Source: Polyangiaceae bacterium
Lineage (GTDB): Bacteria > Myxococcota_A > Polyangia > Polyangiales > Polyangiaceae
DNA length: 64,000 nucleotides
Assembly (NCBI GenBank): GCA_015075635.1
Contig: JABTUA010000002.1
Span: forward strand, 1,178,001 to 1,242,000
Direction of reading: 5' to 3'
The position numbers and the translations under genes were made by a program. Of this stretch, positions 25,460 through 32,113 are shown piece after piece. The number at the start of each line of letters is the position of its first letter. The stretch's first letter is position 1. The notes below the pieces were generated by a model. The model was not told where the DNA came from. It saw only the letters and a list, made by a program, of their open reading frames with translations, and did not search any database.

Positions 25460-25678
25460 ATGGTCGTAGCTCGAGCGGTACCCTTCCGAACGATGGCGCA
25501 CGCCGAGAAGCCCGGGAACCCACCGACACCGCCTGACGAGCGAGCGCGCTCGATAGCCGGCCTGGCCGCGCAACAGGGCGTGACACCAGTGCAAGATCTC
25601 GACGCCGTGAGCGCGCTTTGGCCGGTCGATGACGATCCGGACGAGCTGGACGCCTTCCTCGCGAAGCGCGAGTCATGA
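25460..25678 (+). CDS. putative VapB-like antitoxin
   Basis: A 72-residue protein; the ATG at 25460 has GAGGAG seven bases upstream, so this start is chosen over the ATG at 25493. The C-terminal half (GVTPVQDLDAV, then WPVDDDPDELDAFLAKRES) is of the acidic, Trp-Pro kind seen in short antitoxins that pair with PIN-domain toxins. No DNA-binding domain is obvious. Its stop overlaps the next start as ATGA, the typical antitoxin-toxin order. It lies in the segment between the peptidase gene and repeat copy A. Confidence 0.5.
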   Translation: MVVARAVPFRTMAHAEKPGNPPTPPDERARSIAGLAAQQGVTPVQDLDAVSALWPVDDDPDELDAFLAKRES

Positions 25679-25827
25679 CCACGGCACGACGAAAGGGCAG
25701 GCGGATGGAGGCCGGAGATGCTTGGATTGCGGCCACGGCGGTCTTGTACGCGGCACCGCTCCTTACGCACGACGCGGACTTCGTCGGTCTCGACATCGCG
25801 GGTCTCGACGTGGTCTGCCATGCGTAG
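25675..25827 (+). pseudogene. truncated PIN-domain toxin (VapC-like) remnant
   Basis: A 50-residue open frame starting ATG at 25675, overlapping the antitoxin stop. Residues 11-50 (RMEAGDAWIAATAVLYAAPL and on through THDADFVGLD) match the C-terminal half of VapC ribonucleases, including the DxWIAA Asp and the THDADF Asp. The N-terminal half with the first acidic residues of the PIN active site is absent, so the protein cannot form a complete nuclease centre. It looks like an internally deleted toxin gene beside a still intact antitoxin. Confidence 0.5.
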
Positions 25828-25897
25828 GCGCAGGAGCGAACCGTGCGTACTAGCGGCAAGAAGACCTGCGCGCCCGCGCTCGCGGTGCTGGACACGA

Positions 25898-26169
25898 GCC
25901 AATGGCGAAGCACCTCACGTCGCCGTCACCAAGGCACCGCGCTGCCAGTTCGGAACGACGCGTCCCCTCCAGCCGCGTGAGCGCGAGCATCGGCACGACG
26001 CCGGAAGTCTCGGGACGACGCTTCCGCTCGCGCTCACCGGCTAAGGAGGGGACCGCGGAGCGGAGCGACGCGAGGGGAGGCAGGAACACTGCCGGTCTGC
26101 GTGAAGTCGTGCCCGAGCACGAAGTACTTGCTCCCCGCGGGGCCGCTCGGGCTCGGCTGCGCGGAGTAG
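25898..26169 (+). repeat. repeat copy A: palindrome plus displaced peptidase 3' tail
   Basis: About 270 bp nearly identical to copy C, especially from 25942 to the end. It holds an imperfect palindrome (arms 25962-25988 and 26026-26053, loop 25989-26025), a 35-nt connecting segment and an 81-nt tail (26089-26169). The tail encodes LPVCVKSCPSTKYLLPAG followed by PLGLGCAE and TAG. The tail frame is open back to 25981 but has no usable start before the tail, so it is not a gene. Together with 25828-25897, where I see nothing, this fills the space up to the next gene. Confidence 0.85.
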
Positions 26170-26208
26170 TCCTGGGTCGCTCTGTGAGCTGAGCGCGGAA
26201 CGCAACCG

Positions 26209-27012
26209 TCAGAATGAAGGCGGCGCTCGCTTCAGGCGCACCGTGTAGTCGCCCCACCATCCCGATACCATTCCGCCCTGAAGCTCGTCTCCCTGGGCGC
26301 TCAGATCGAAGCGCACGTCTTCGATCTCGTCGGCCCTGCATCCGGACACGCTGCACTCGCAGACTTGCCACATGCACAGGCCCACCTGAGCGCAGAAGAC
26401 GGGTACGAGTTGCTTGGTGGTCGGCTCCTCGACAGCGCAACTGCCGGGCCCCGCGTGGATGACCCAGTTCGGCAGGCAGCCACAACCACTTACCCCCCCT
26501 CCGGCGAAGGACTCCTGGAGCGGGCACCACGCTCGCCAGAGCTCGTTGCTCGCCAGCGAGAAGCGGACGCGGTCAGCGTCCAACTCGACGGCTCGAAGTG
26601 AGTACCGGAATCCCCCGTAGGGAGCCAGGGGCAGCGCGTAGCTGGTGATTGGGAAGTCGGACGGGTACCCACTCTTGCCCGAGGTGGGCGGGGGCGGAGG
26701 GGGTCGGTCGCCGAAGACCAGCACCGCTTCGGTCGGTTCCTCCGAGATCACGACCTGGATCTGATCGTCGCCGGCCGTGTAGCTCTCGAGGTAGCCGACC
26801 CAGGTACCGACCCAGCTCGGATCGTTGACGATCCAAGCCTTGGCGCTGGGCTCCTTGGGGTCCGGCCGCACACACGCCGGCGCGCTGTCGAGCGAGGCAG
26901 GGCCCGGCGGAGTCACCGATCCCGAGCTCGCACCGCCCTTGGTGCCGAGTGAGTCCTCGCTGCTGCACGCCGTCCAGAGAAGTAGGGCTGGGAGTAGTGT
27001 CGATCCTCGCAT
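26209..27012 (-). CDS. lipoprotein, Cys-rich C-terminal half (267 aa)
   Basis: ATG at 27012 gives MRGSTLLPALLLWTACSSED, a short signal with Cys at WTAC (a GTG at 27024 is also in frame). A Gly/Ser/Pro linker and a Pro-rich stretch (PPPPPPTSGKSG) separate a small N-terminal part from a domain with eight cysteines (GGGVSGCGCLP, CAQVGLCMWQVCECSVSGC). No known family. It is the last gene of a minus-strand group headed by the gene at 29433, and the ECF sigma in that group may control it. Its 3' end lies 39 bases from repeat copy A. Confidence 0.6.
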   Translation of the reverse strand: MRGSTLLPALLLWTACSSEDSLGTKGGASSGSVTPPGPASLDSAPACVRPDPKEPSAKAWIVNDPSWVGTWVGYLESYTAGDDQIQVVISEEPTEAVLVFGDRPPPPPPTSGKSGYPSDFPITSYALPLAPYGGFRYSLRAVELDADRVRFSLASNELWRAWCPLQESFAGGGVSGCGCLPNWVIHAGPGSCAVEEPTTKQLVPVFCAQVGLCMWQVCECSVSGCRADEIEDVRFDLSAQGDELQGGMVSGWWGDYTVRLKRAPPSF

Positions 27013-27054
27013 CGTGCCTCGCACCGTCAGAGTTCCCGTTGCCTCGGCGATTGA

Positions 27055-27798
27055 TCACTCGCCGGCAATCTTGCGGACCCGCTCCGCATGAACGCCGCTC
27101 GGATTCTGCTCCAAGTACCTGCGAGCAGCCGCCCGGGCGGCTGCCGGACGGCCGGCTCTCACCATCGCGTCCAACCGAAGCAAGAACGCTTCAGGGTGCA
27201 TCACACCTCTCGGATGCTCGCGTTGATGTTGGTTCAGGAGACCCAGCGCCTCTCCGGGAGCACCCCGAAGCAGTGCTCGCCTGGCTGAATCGACGAGCGC
27301 AACCTCGGCTTCGAGCTCGTTGCCCCGGGACCTCTGCACGCTGGGCGCCGGCCTCGGTGGAGCCACGTTGGGGCTCGCACGCACGGTTGCCTCGGGAAAC
27401 GGCCCCCGACTGAACGAGCTCGCGGACGCCGACGGCGTGGCCAAGCTCGGAGTCGAGACGGACTGAGGCGTGGGCTGCAGAGCGGGCACGGGCACCGCCC
27501 GCTCGACGCCCGCCGGCGGCCCCGGTGGCGGTGACGACGACGCGACGAGCACCACTGCTCCGACGACCGCCCCCCCAGTGCCAGCTTTGGCCAGCAGCGC
27601 CAGGACGCCACCCGCCGAGGCTTTGCCCGTGGCAGCCGCGCTCGTGCCCGTGACGGCCGTCGTGGCCACCCCGAGCCCGAGCGCTGCGACGGTGCGGGCT
27701 CTAGCGCCTTCGGACGGTGCGTCTGCCAGGCCTGCTCGGAGCAGCGCCCGAGCTGAGCCATGTGCTGCGGCGTCGAGCAATCGCGGGAGTTCCTTCAT
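27055..27798 (-). CDS. membrane protein with TPR-like C-terminus, coupled to an ECF sigma factor
   Basis: A 247-residue protein whose ATG overlaps the sigma stop (ATGA). The N-terminal cytosolic region (MKELPRLLDAAAHGSARALL) leads to a hydrophobic segment at about 72-93 (AGTGGAVVGAVVLVASS). A Pro/Ser linker and a helical repeat domain at about 165-245 follow (DSARRALLRGAPGEALGLLN, RAGRPAAARAAARRYLEQNP), like YbgF/TPR tails. This architecture recurs beside sigma factors in myxobacteria. An anti-sigma or signal-transmitting role is inferred from coupling alone. Confidence 0.6.
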   Translation of the reverse strand: MKELPRLLDAAAHGSARALLRAGLADAPSEGARARTVAALGLGVATTAVTGTSAAATGKASAGGVLALLAKAGTGGAVVGAVVLVASSSPPPGPPAGVERAVPVPALQPTPQSVSTPSLATPSASASSFSRGPFPEATVRASPNVAPPRPAPSVQRSRGNELEAEVALVDSARRALLRGAPGEALGLLNQHQREHPRGVMHPEAFLLRLDAMVRAGRPAAARAAARRYLEQNPSGVHAERVRKIAGE

Positions 27799-28382
27799 CG
27801 CTCACCTCCGTCGAGCTCGGCAGTGGCGCGCCGCGTCTCCGCGAGGAACGCGGCCCGGGCACGGCGCAGGCGCGATGCCACCGTGCCGGGCGCCAGCTCC
27901 AAGAGCCCCGAGATCTCCTGCATCGTGAAGCGCTCGAGCTCGTAGAGCACGAACACGGCCCGCAAATCGAACGGAAGCCTACCGAGAACCCGGTAGAAGA
28001 GCCGCTTCGCCCGAGCGCTCTCCAGCTGTGCCTCTGGCCCAGGATCTGCGGAGGGCTCGTCCTCCAGCTCGTCGTGCGCCACTTCGCGTCGGCGCAGACG
28101 AGTCCGGTGCGCGTGCGCCGCGTGGTTCATGGCGGTACGGTACAGAAAGCCGCGCAGGCGGCCGTCGTCGACTTCGTCCAAGCGTCGCGAGATCGACGAA
28201 AAGACTTCCTGAGCTGCGTCCTCTGCGTCGGCTTCCGGAACGCCCAAGCGCCGAAGCGAGCGCCAGACGAAGTCGTAGTGTTGCTCGACGACCTCGCGCA
28301 CGCGCGCGGCCCCCGCGGTTGCGCTCCGAAGCTCGTCGACCGCGGCAGGACACTCGTCCGGATCGGCCGCGAGGGTGCTCAC
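27795..28382 (-). CDS. ECF-type sigma factor
   Basis: A 195-residue sigma factor: region 2 VREVVEQHYDFVWRSLRRLG, PEADAEDAAQEVFSSISRRL and GRLRGFLYRTAMNHAAHAHR; region 4 LPFDLRAVFVLYELERFTMQ then EISGLLELAPGTVASRLRRA. GTG at 28382 is preferred to GTG at 28427, because the intervening codons are AT-richer than the gene. It is coupled to the downstream membrane protein and preceded 31 bases upstream by the stop of the periplasmic-protein gene. The whole operon lies between repeat copies A and B. Confidence 0.85.
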   Translation of the reverse strand: MSTLAADPDECPAAVDELRSATAGAARVREVVEQHYDFVWRSLRRLGVPEADAEDAAQEVFSSISRRLDEVDDGRLRGFLYRTAMNHAAHAHRTRLRRREVAHDELEDEPSADPGPEAQLESARAKRLFYRVLGRLPFDLRAVFVLYELERFTMQEISGLLELAPGTVASRLRRARAAFLAETRRATAELDGGER

Positions 28383-28413
28383 GGCGACACATTCCCGGAA
28401 GGCGGAGATTTGA

Positions 28414-29433
28414 TCACCGGAGCTCACCGGCGAGTCCGAGCCCCGCCCTTCCCACCAGCAAAGCAGGCTCCTGGACCACTTCGCGCGGGTTGTCGAACAC
28501 ATACGCACGCCTCGTGACCGGATGAGTCACGGCGCCAGACAGTTCGACGCGCAGGATGTCGGCGATGATCCAGGAGACCCGCGTGGAGATACCGAGCTCG
28601 AACCACGGCCTCGTGACCGAATTGGCTTCCGTCACCCCCCCGCGCGGCACGCCCTCTGCACGGAGAGCGCCTCCCTCGACCACCCCACAACCGCTCAGCA
28701 GCAACCCCGCGGCGTCGGCCACACCCGGACAAGCCTCGACCGACGCCGTCGTCAGCGAAAAACGAGCCGCACCGGATCCGACCTCGGCCACGCCGCTGCT
28801 CTGACGGGAGAACCCGATGCGAAAGGCGGAGCCCATGCGACCTTTCGGCGCAAGCTCTCCAAACACCCGCAGCCCATAGAGTGGCGACGGCGCGATCCCG
28901 CTCGCGAGGACGCCTGCCGTTCCGAGGAGTCCCACCGGCGACGCCTCGGCGGTTGCTGCGGCATCGGGAGTATCGACTTCATCGCTACGGTCGGTTCGTG
29001 ACGACGTTTTCCGAGGCTCGGAGACGTTCGCGTCCGGTAGGTCGAGGACCGCCGCCGGCTCCAGCGTCACTGCGATGATCAGCGCCAAGGCGTCGGCGAC
29101 CGACGCGCAGCTTGCTCCCCGTACCTCGCGGACTCGGCCATCGCTCGGCAGCTCGAGTTGCCCGTGCCACTCGGGCCCGCGCCCTGCGATGCGGACGACG
29201 AACCGGACCTCGGCATGCCCAGGAGCGTGGTTCGCGTTCCCCAGTCGCTCCGAGATGCGCGCCACCAGCCCGCTCAGATCAGGGCAGCTGGGGTCGACGT
29301 GGTACTCCACGTCGTAGGTCAGGGGGTCGCCGCGCGCGCCCGTCGCCGCCAGAGCGATGCCGAACGCGACGGCTGTCGTCCTTCTCCGTCGCAATACGCG
29401 TTTCAATGTCGCCCGCGCACTCAACGACGTCAA
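28414..29433 (-). CDS. exported protein, periplasmic domain plus beta-rich part (339 aa)
   Basis: First gene of the sigma-factor operon. It starts with TTG at 29433 or another TTG just downstream; no ATG fits. A signal of the form TTAVAFGIALAATGARGDPL is followed by a domain with the conserved look DVEYHVDPSCPDLSGLVARI and CASVADALALIIAVTLEP. That is a type often found next to ECF sigma factors in Polyangiales. The C-terminal 190 residues have barrel-like strands (LYGLRVFGELAPKGRMGS, FELGISTRVSWIIADILRVE). The start is about 50 bp from repeat copy B, so its promoter must lie in or beyond the repeat. Confidence 0.55.
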   Translation of the reverse strand: MTSLSARATLKRVLRRRRTTAVAFGIALAATGARGDPLTYDVEYHVDPSCPDLSGLVARISERLGNANHAPGHAEVRFVVRIAGRGPEWHGQLELPSDGRVREVRGASCASVADALALIIAVTLEPAAVLDLPDANVSEPRKTSSRTDRSDEVDTPDAAATAEASPVGLLGTAGVLASGIAPSPLYGLRVFGELAPKGRMGSAFRIGFSRQSSGVAEVGSGAARFSLTTASVEACPGVADAAGLLLSGCGVVEGGALRAEGVPRGGVTEANSVTRPWFELGISTRVSWIIADILRVELSGAVTHPVTRRAYVFDNPREVVQEPALLVGRAGLGLAGELR

Positions 29434-29481
29434 CTCTTCGCGCCGGGATACCCATGTGGCGCCTCGGCGAGACGGAGCCCA

Positions 29482-29698
29482 GAGCGACGCGTCCCCTCCA
29501 GCCGCGTGAGCGCGAGCATCGGCACGACGCCCACGGTCTTGGCAAGGCGCCCCTGCTCGCGCTCACCGGCTAAGGAGGGGACCGCGGAGCGCAGCGACGC
29601 GAGAGGATGCAGGAATACTCCCGGTGTGCGTGAAGTCCTGCCCGAGCCCGAAGTACTTGCTCACGGCGGGGCCTTTGGGGCTCGGCTGCGCGGAGTGA
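29482..29698 (+). repeat. repeat copy B: palindrome plus displaced peptidase 3' tail
   Basis: Palindrome arms (29491-29517 and 29555-29582) are base-for-base the same as in copies A and C, while the 37-nt loop (29518-29554) differs from A at about 11 positions. The tail (29618-29698) encodes the same residues as the native peptidase end and differs from it only by synonymous changes (Val, Ser, Leu, Pro, Leu codons). Bases 29699-29897 contain a CCGTT/AACGG mini-hairpin and no recognisable gene. Confidence 0.85.
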
Positions 29699-29897
29699 GT
29701 CTGGCGACTTGCGCGCCGCGAGCACGTCCGTTCAAAACGGCGTAGACTGCGGTCACTCGATCTTGAAGTGAGCGGCCGCTGCGTCGCTCGACTGCGCCCT
29801 CCGGAACCGCGTGAACTGTCGCCGATGAGCGGGCGGAGAGCTCGCGACCAAGCCTGGGGGGGGAACCGACCTCTGATACCCTCGGTCGAGGAGTCTC

Positions 29898-30224
29898 ATG
29901 GGCATCCCCTTGTCTGTCCCACTCATGGCGCTCGCACTCGGTTGCAGCTCCTGCAACGACGGCACGTCAGCCGCTTCGGGCGCTTGTGCGATCTGCTCCA
30001 ACGCCTCCTTCTCATGCACTTCCGCGACGACTTCTCCACCGTTTGCCATCGATATCGTCGCTCGGGACGACACCGGCTGCGACGGCGAGGGAGAGACCGG
30101 GCAGCAGTACCGAATCGATTGCGGAACGCCGCCCAAGTTGTGCTCGGGCGCGGCTTGCATCGACGCGCCCTTTCAAAACAACACGTTTTCGTTCGGAACG
30201 TACCAATGCGTAGGGATGAAGTGA
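29898..30224 (+). CDS. small Cys-rich lipoprotein (108 aa)
   Basis: The ATG at 29898 is preceded by GAGGAG (29888-29893), which supports the start. MGIPLSVPLMALALGCSSCN is a short signal with Cys16 at ALGC. The mature part has about ten Cys (CAICSNASFSC, GCDGEGETG, CGTPPKLCSGAAC) and no known fold. The codons are less GC-biased than in neighbouring genes (for example TTTTCGTTCGGAACG near the end), consistent with foreign or fast-evolving DNA. It is the only gene between repeat copies B and C. Confidence 0.6.
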   Translation: MGIPLSVPLMALALGCSSCNDGTSAASGACAICSNASFSCTSATTSPPFAIDIVARDDTGCDGEGETGQQYRIDCGTPPKLCSGAACIDAPFQNNTFSFGTYQCVGMK

Positions 30225-30239
30225 CACGTAGGCTGGCGG

Positions 30240-30512
30240 GAACCAACGGCGAGGAACCTCACGTCGCTCATCGAAGCGACGGCGCTGCCAGTTCGGAACG
30301 ACGCGTCCCCTCCAGCCGCGTGAGCGCGAGCATCGGCAAGACGCCGGAAGTCTCGGGACGACGCTTCCGCTCGCGCTCACCGGCTAAGGAGGGGACCGCG
30401 GAGCGGAGCGACGCGAGGGGAGGCAGGAACACTGCCGGTCTGCGTGAAGTCGTGCCCGAGCACGAAGTACTTGCTCCCCGCGGGGCCGCTCGGGTTGGGG
30501 TGCGCGGAGTAG
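30240..30512 (+). repeat. repeat copy C: palindrome plus displaced peptidase 3' tail
   Basis: Nearly identical to copy A. Palindrome arms are 30305-30331 and 30369-30396, loop 30332-30368 (one base different from A), and the tail is 30432-30512 with TAG stop. The tail differs from that of A only at two synonymous codons (Leu CTC/TTG, Gly GGC/GGG). The last bases of this tail also supply the start codon and first codons of the following lipoprotein gene in another frame. Confidence 0.85.
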
Positions 30513-31000
30513 CGCTGGGCGGAGTCGTGGCGCTCGCGCTCGGAGCGGCATGCTCGGGTGCCGTCGTCGAAGACGAGGGCAGCACCGATGCCGCCGCCGA
30601 AGACTCCAGCAGCGAGGTCGCTTCGGGCGGCACCAGCGGCGCCGGGGGCGCGGTGGAAGCCGGCGACGCGGGCTCCGGGGGTTCCGGCGGAGCGGGCATC
30701 GACGCGAGCGCGGACTCCGCCGTGACCTGCGTGGGCCTGGGCGAGGCCGAGTGCGTGGCGCTGATGAAGCAGTACAAGTGCGCGGCGTACTTCGGCTGGA
30801 AGGTCCCGACTGGACCGTCACAGTTCGTGGCCTGCGGGTCGTTCTGCGTCGGCAGCGCCGCCATGTCTTGCTCGGTGGATCCCACCGGGACGTGCTGGAG
30901 GTTCCCGGACACGTGCTCCCCGGATGGCTGGACGTACGTGGAGTTCTGTAACTCGGAGGCGTCGGCGGCGTGCGCGGGGGCGATCCCCAAGGACAACTGA
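30500..31000 (+). CDS. lipoprotein whose start lies inside repeat copy C (166 aa)
   Basis: The frame begins at GTG 30500 with MRGVALGGVVALALGAACSG, a good signal with lipobox GAAC (Cys18). An acidic and Gly/Ser-rich linker (about 20-72) follows, then a Cys-rich domain (CVGLGEAECVALMKQYKCAA, CGSFCVGSAAMSCSVD, TDTC-like end) of about 90 residues. No family recognised. No clear Shine-Dalgarno precedes the GTG. The signal strongly resembles that of the lipoprotein at 16795 (LGGVVALAL). The first four codons come from the repeat. Confidence 0.6.
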   Translation: MRGVALGGVVALALGAACSGAVVEDEGSTDAAAEDSSSEVASGGTSGAGGAVEAGDAGSGGSGGAGIDASADSAVTCVGLGEAECVALMKQYKCAAYFGWKVPTGPSQFVACGSFCVGSAAMSCSVDPTGTCWRFPDTCSPDGWTYVEFCNSEASAACAGAIPKDN

Positions 31001-31015
31001 GCGCGACCGGCCTTG

Positions 31016-31056
31016 GAGGGGAGGCAGGATCACTCCCGGTGTGCGCCCCCCCCCCC
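31016..31056 (+). repeat. repeat fragment D and an 11-base C tract
   Basis: 31016-31045 matches the connecting segment and the first bases of the tail (closest to copy B: ACTCCCGGTGTGCG). It then breaks into a run of eleven C residues at 31046-31056. The palindrome and the rest of the tail are missing. It marks the right end of the array, just before the methyltransferase gene. Confidence 0.65.
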
Positions 31057-31065
31057 GGTACGACC

Positions 31066-31899
31066 TCAGCGTTTGGTGACCACGACCTCCAGGTACTCCC
31101 CCGGCACGATCAGCGAGGCCGTGCCTGCGGTGTTCATCCCCTCGAGCAGCCCGGTGATGTCCCGCTCCAGCGCGAGCTGGCCCTTCGCGTCCAGGGACGC
31201 GAAGGCCTTGAGCGTCGGCCCGTAGTAGTCGCGGAAGACCTGCACCCAGTGCGCGGCGGAGCGGTAGCGGAAGTTGAAGATGCGCCGCTCGCAGCGGATG
31301 TCCGCGGCCTGTGAGCCGAACAGCTCGACGATGTGGGGCTCGGTGCCCCAGAGCGCCGGCGACTTCAGTCCCGCCGGCGGCGGCACGTGCGCGCCGATCA
31401 CGCGGAACAGCCGGCCGATGAAGCCTTCGGGCGTCCAGTTGGCCAGGCCGATGCGACCGCCCGAGCGCAGCACGCGCAGCATCTCGCGCGCGGGGCGGCC
31501 GTGGTCCGGCGTGAACATGGCGCCGAAGGTGGAGAGCACGACGTCGAAGCTCTGGTCGTCGAAGGGCAGCTCCTCGGCGTCGGCGACCTGGAAGCGCACG
31601 TTCAGGCCTTCGGCCCGCGCGCGCTCGCTGCCTTTGTCGAGCAGCGTGCGGACGTAGTCCGTGGAGGTCACGTCGGCGAAGCGGCGCGCAGCCGCGAGCG
31701 TGGCGTTGCCGTTGCCGGCGGCCACGTCGAGCACCCGCTCGCCCGCGCGGACGTCGGCGGCTTCGGCCAGCGACTCGCCGACGATCTGAAGGGTGGTGCC
31801 GATCACGGCGAAATCACCGCTTGCCCAGGTGGCCTGCTGGCGCTGCTTGATGGCGGCGAAGTCCGGTTCGAGGGAGCGGGTGTCGATGGCGAGGGTCAT
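31066..31899 (-). CDS. class I SAM-dependent methyltransferase
   Basis: A 277-residue UbiE-like methyltransferase. The ATG at 31899 has AGGAG seven bases upstream; open frame further upstream is unused. The SAM-binding motif I is VLDVAAGNGNATLAAA. Asp of motif II is in VTSTDYVRTLLDKG and motif III region is ADAEELPFDDQSFDVVLST. The C-terminal half would form the substrate pocket and gives no indication of substrate. It is divergent from an AraC-type regulator across 214 bp, so regulation by that protein is likely. Confidence 0.85.
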   Translation of the reverse strand: MTLAIDTRSLEPDFAAIKQRQQATWASGDFAVIGTTLQIVGESLAEAADVRAGERVLDVAAGNGNATLAAARRFADVTSTDYVRTLLDKGSERARAEGLNVRFQVADAEELPFDDQSFDVVLSTFGAMFTPDHGRPAREMLRVLRSGGRIGLANWTPEGFIGRLFRVIGAHVPPPAGLKSPALWGTEPHIVELFGSQAADIRCERRIFNFRYRSAAHWVQVFRDYYGPTLKAFASLDAKGQLALERDITGLLEGMNTAGTASLIVPGEYLEVVVTKR

Positions 31900-32113
31900 T
31901 GGGTTCTCCTGCTGCAATGGCTGGCGCCCGTGGGGCACGCCCGGGGCCGGAAAGGCGGCCGACGCAAGCGCGCGCCGACCACGCCAATGTTCGGCAGCAG
32001 GCGGGATTGACGCTTCCCCGCGTGTCCAGCAAATTTGCTCCCGCATCCGGTCTTCGGGAGGGGCTTGACCGTCCGTCCGCCAAACTTGATCGAGACTCCA
32101 CTCAGGCCGCCCC

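Noticed and set aside
25885..25905. Peptide VLDTS resembling the start of a PIN toxin
   Set aside because: Only five residues match and no start codon or continuing homology is visible; likely chance.
25981..26169. Tail frame of repeat copy A as a small gene
   Set aside because: The frame is open from 25981 but has no ATG, GTG or TTG before the tail itself, so no translated product is supported.
25850..26530. Minus-strand open frame across repeat A (and similar ones across B and C)
   Set aside because: It reads through the palindrome and shadows the lipoprotein gene; composition is Arg/Ser/Pro-rich without domain features.
29753..30160. Minus-strand frame opposite the small lipoprotein at 29898
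   Set aside because: The plus-strand gene has a ribosome-binding site and a signal sequence; the minus frame has neither.
25962..30396. Palindromes as classical integron attC sites
   Set aside because: No RYYYAAC/GTTRRRY core sequences and no integron integrase gene were found; only the general hairpin form is similar.
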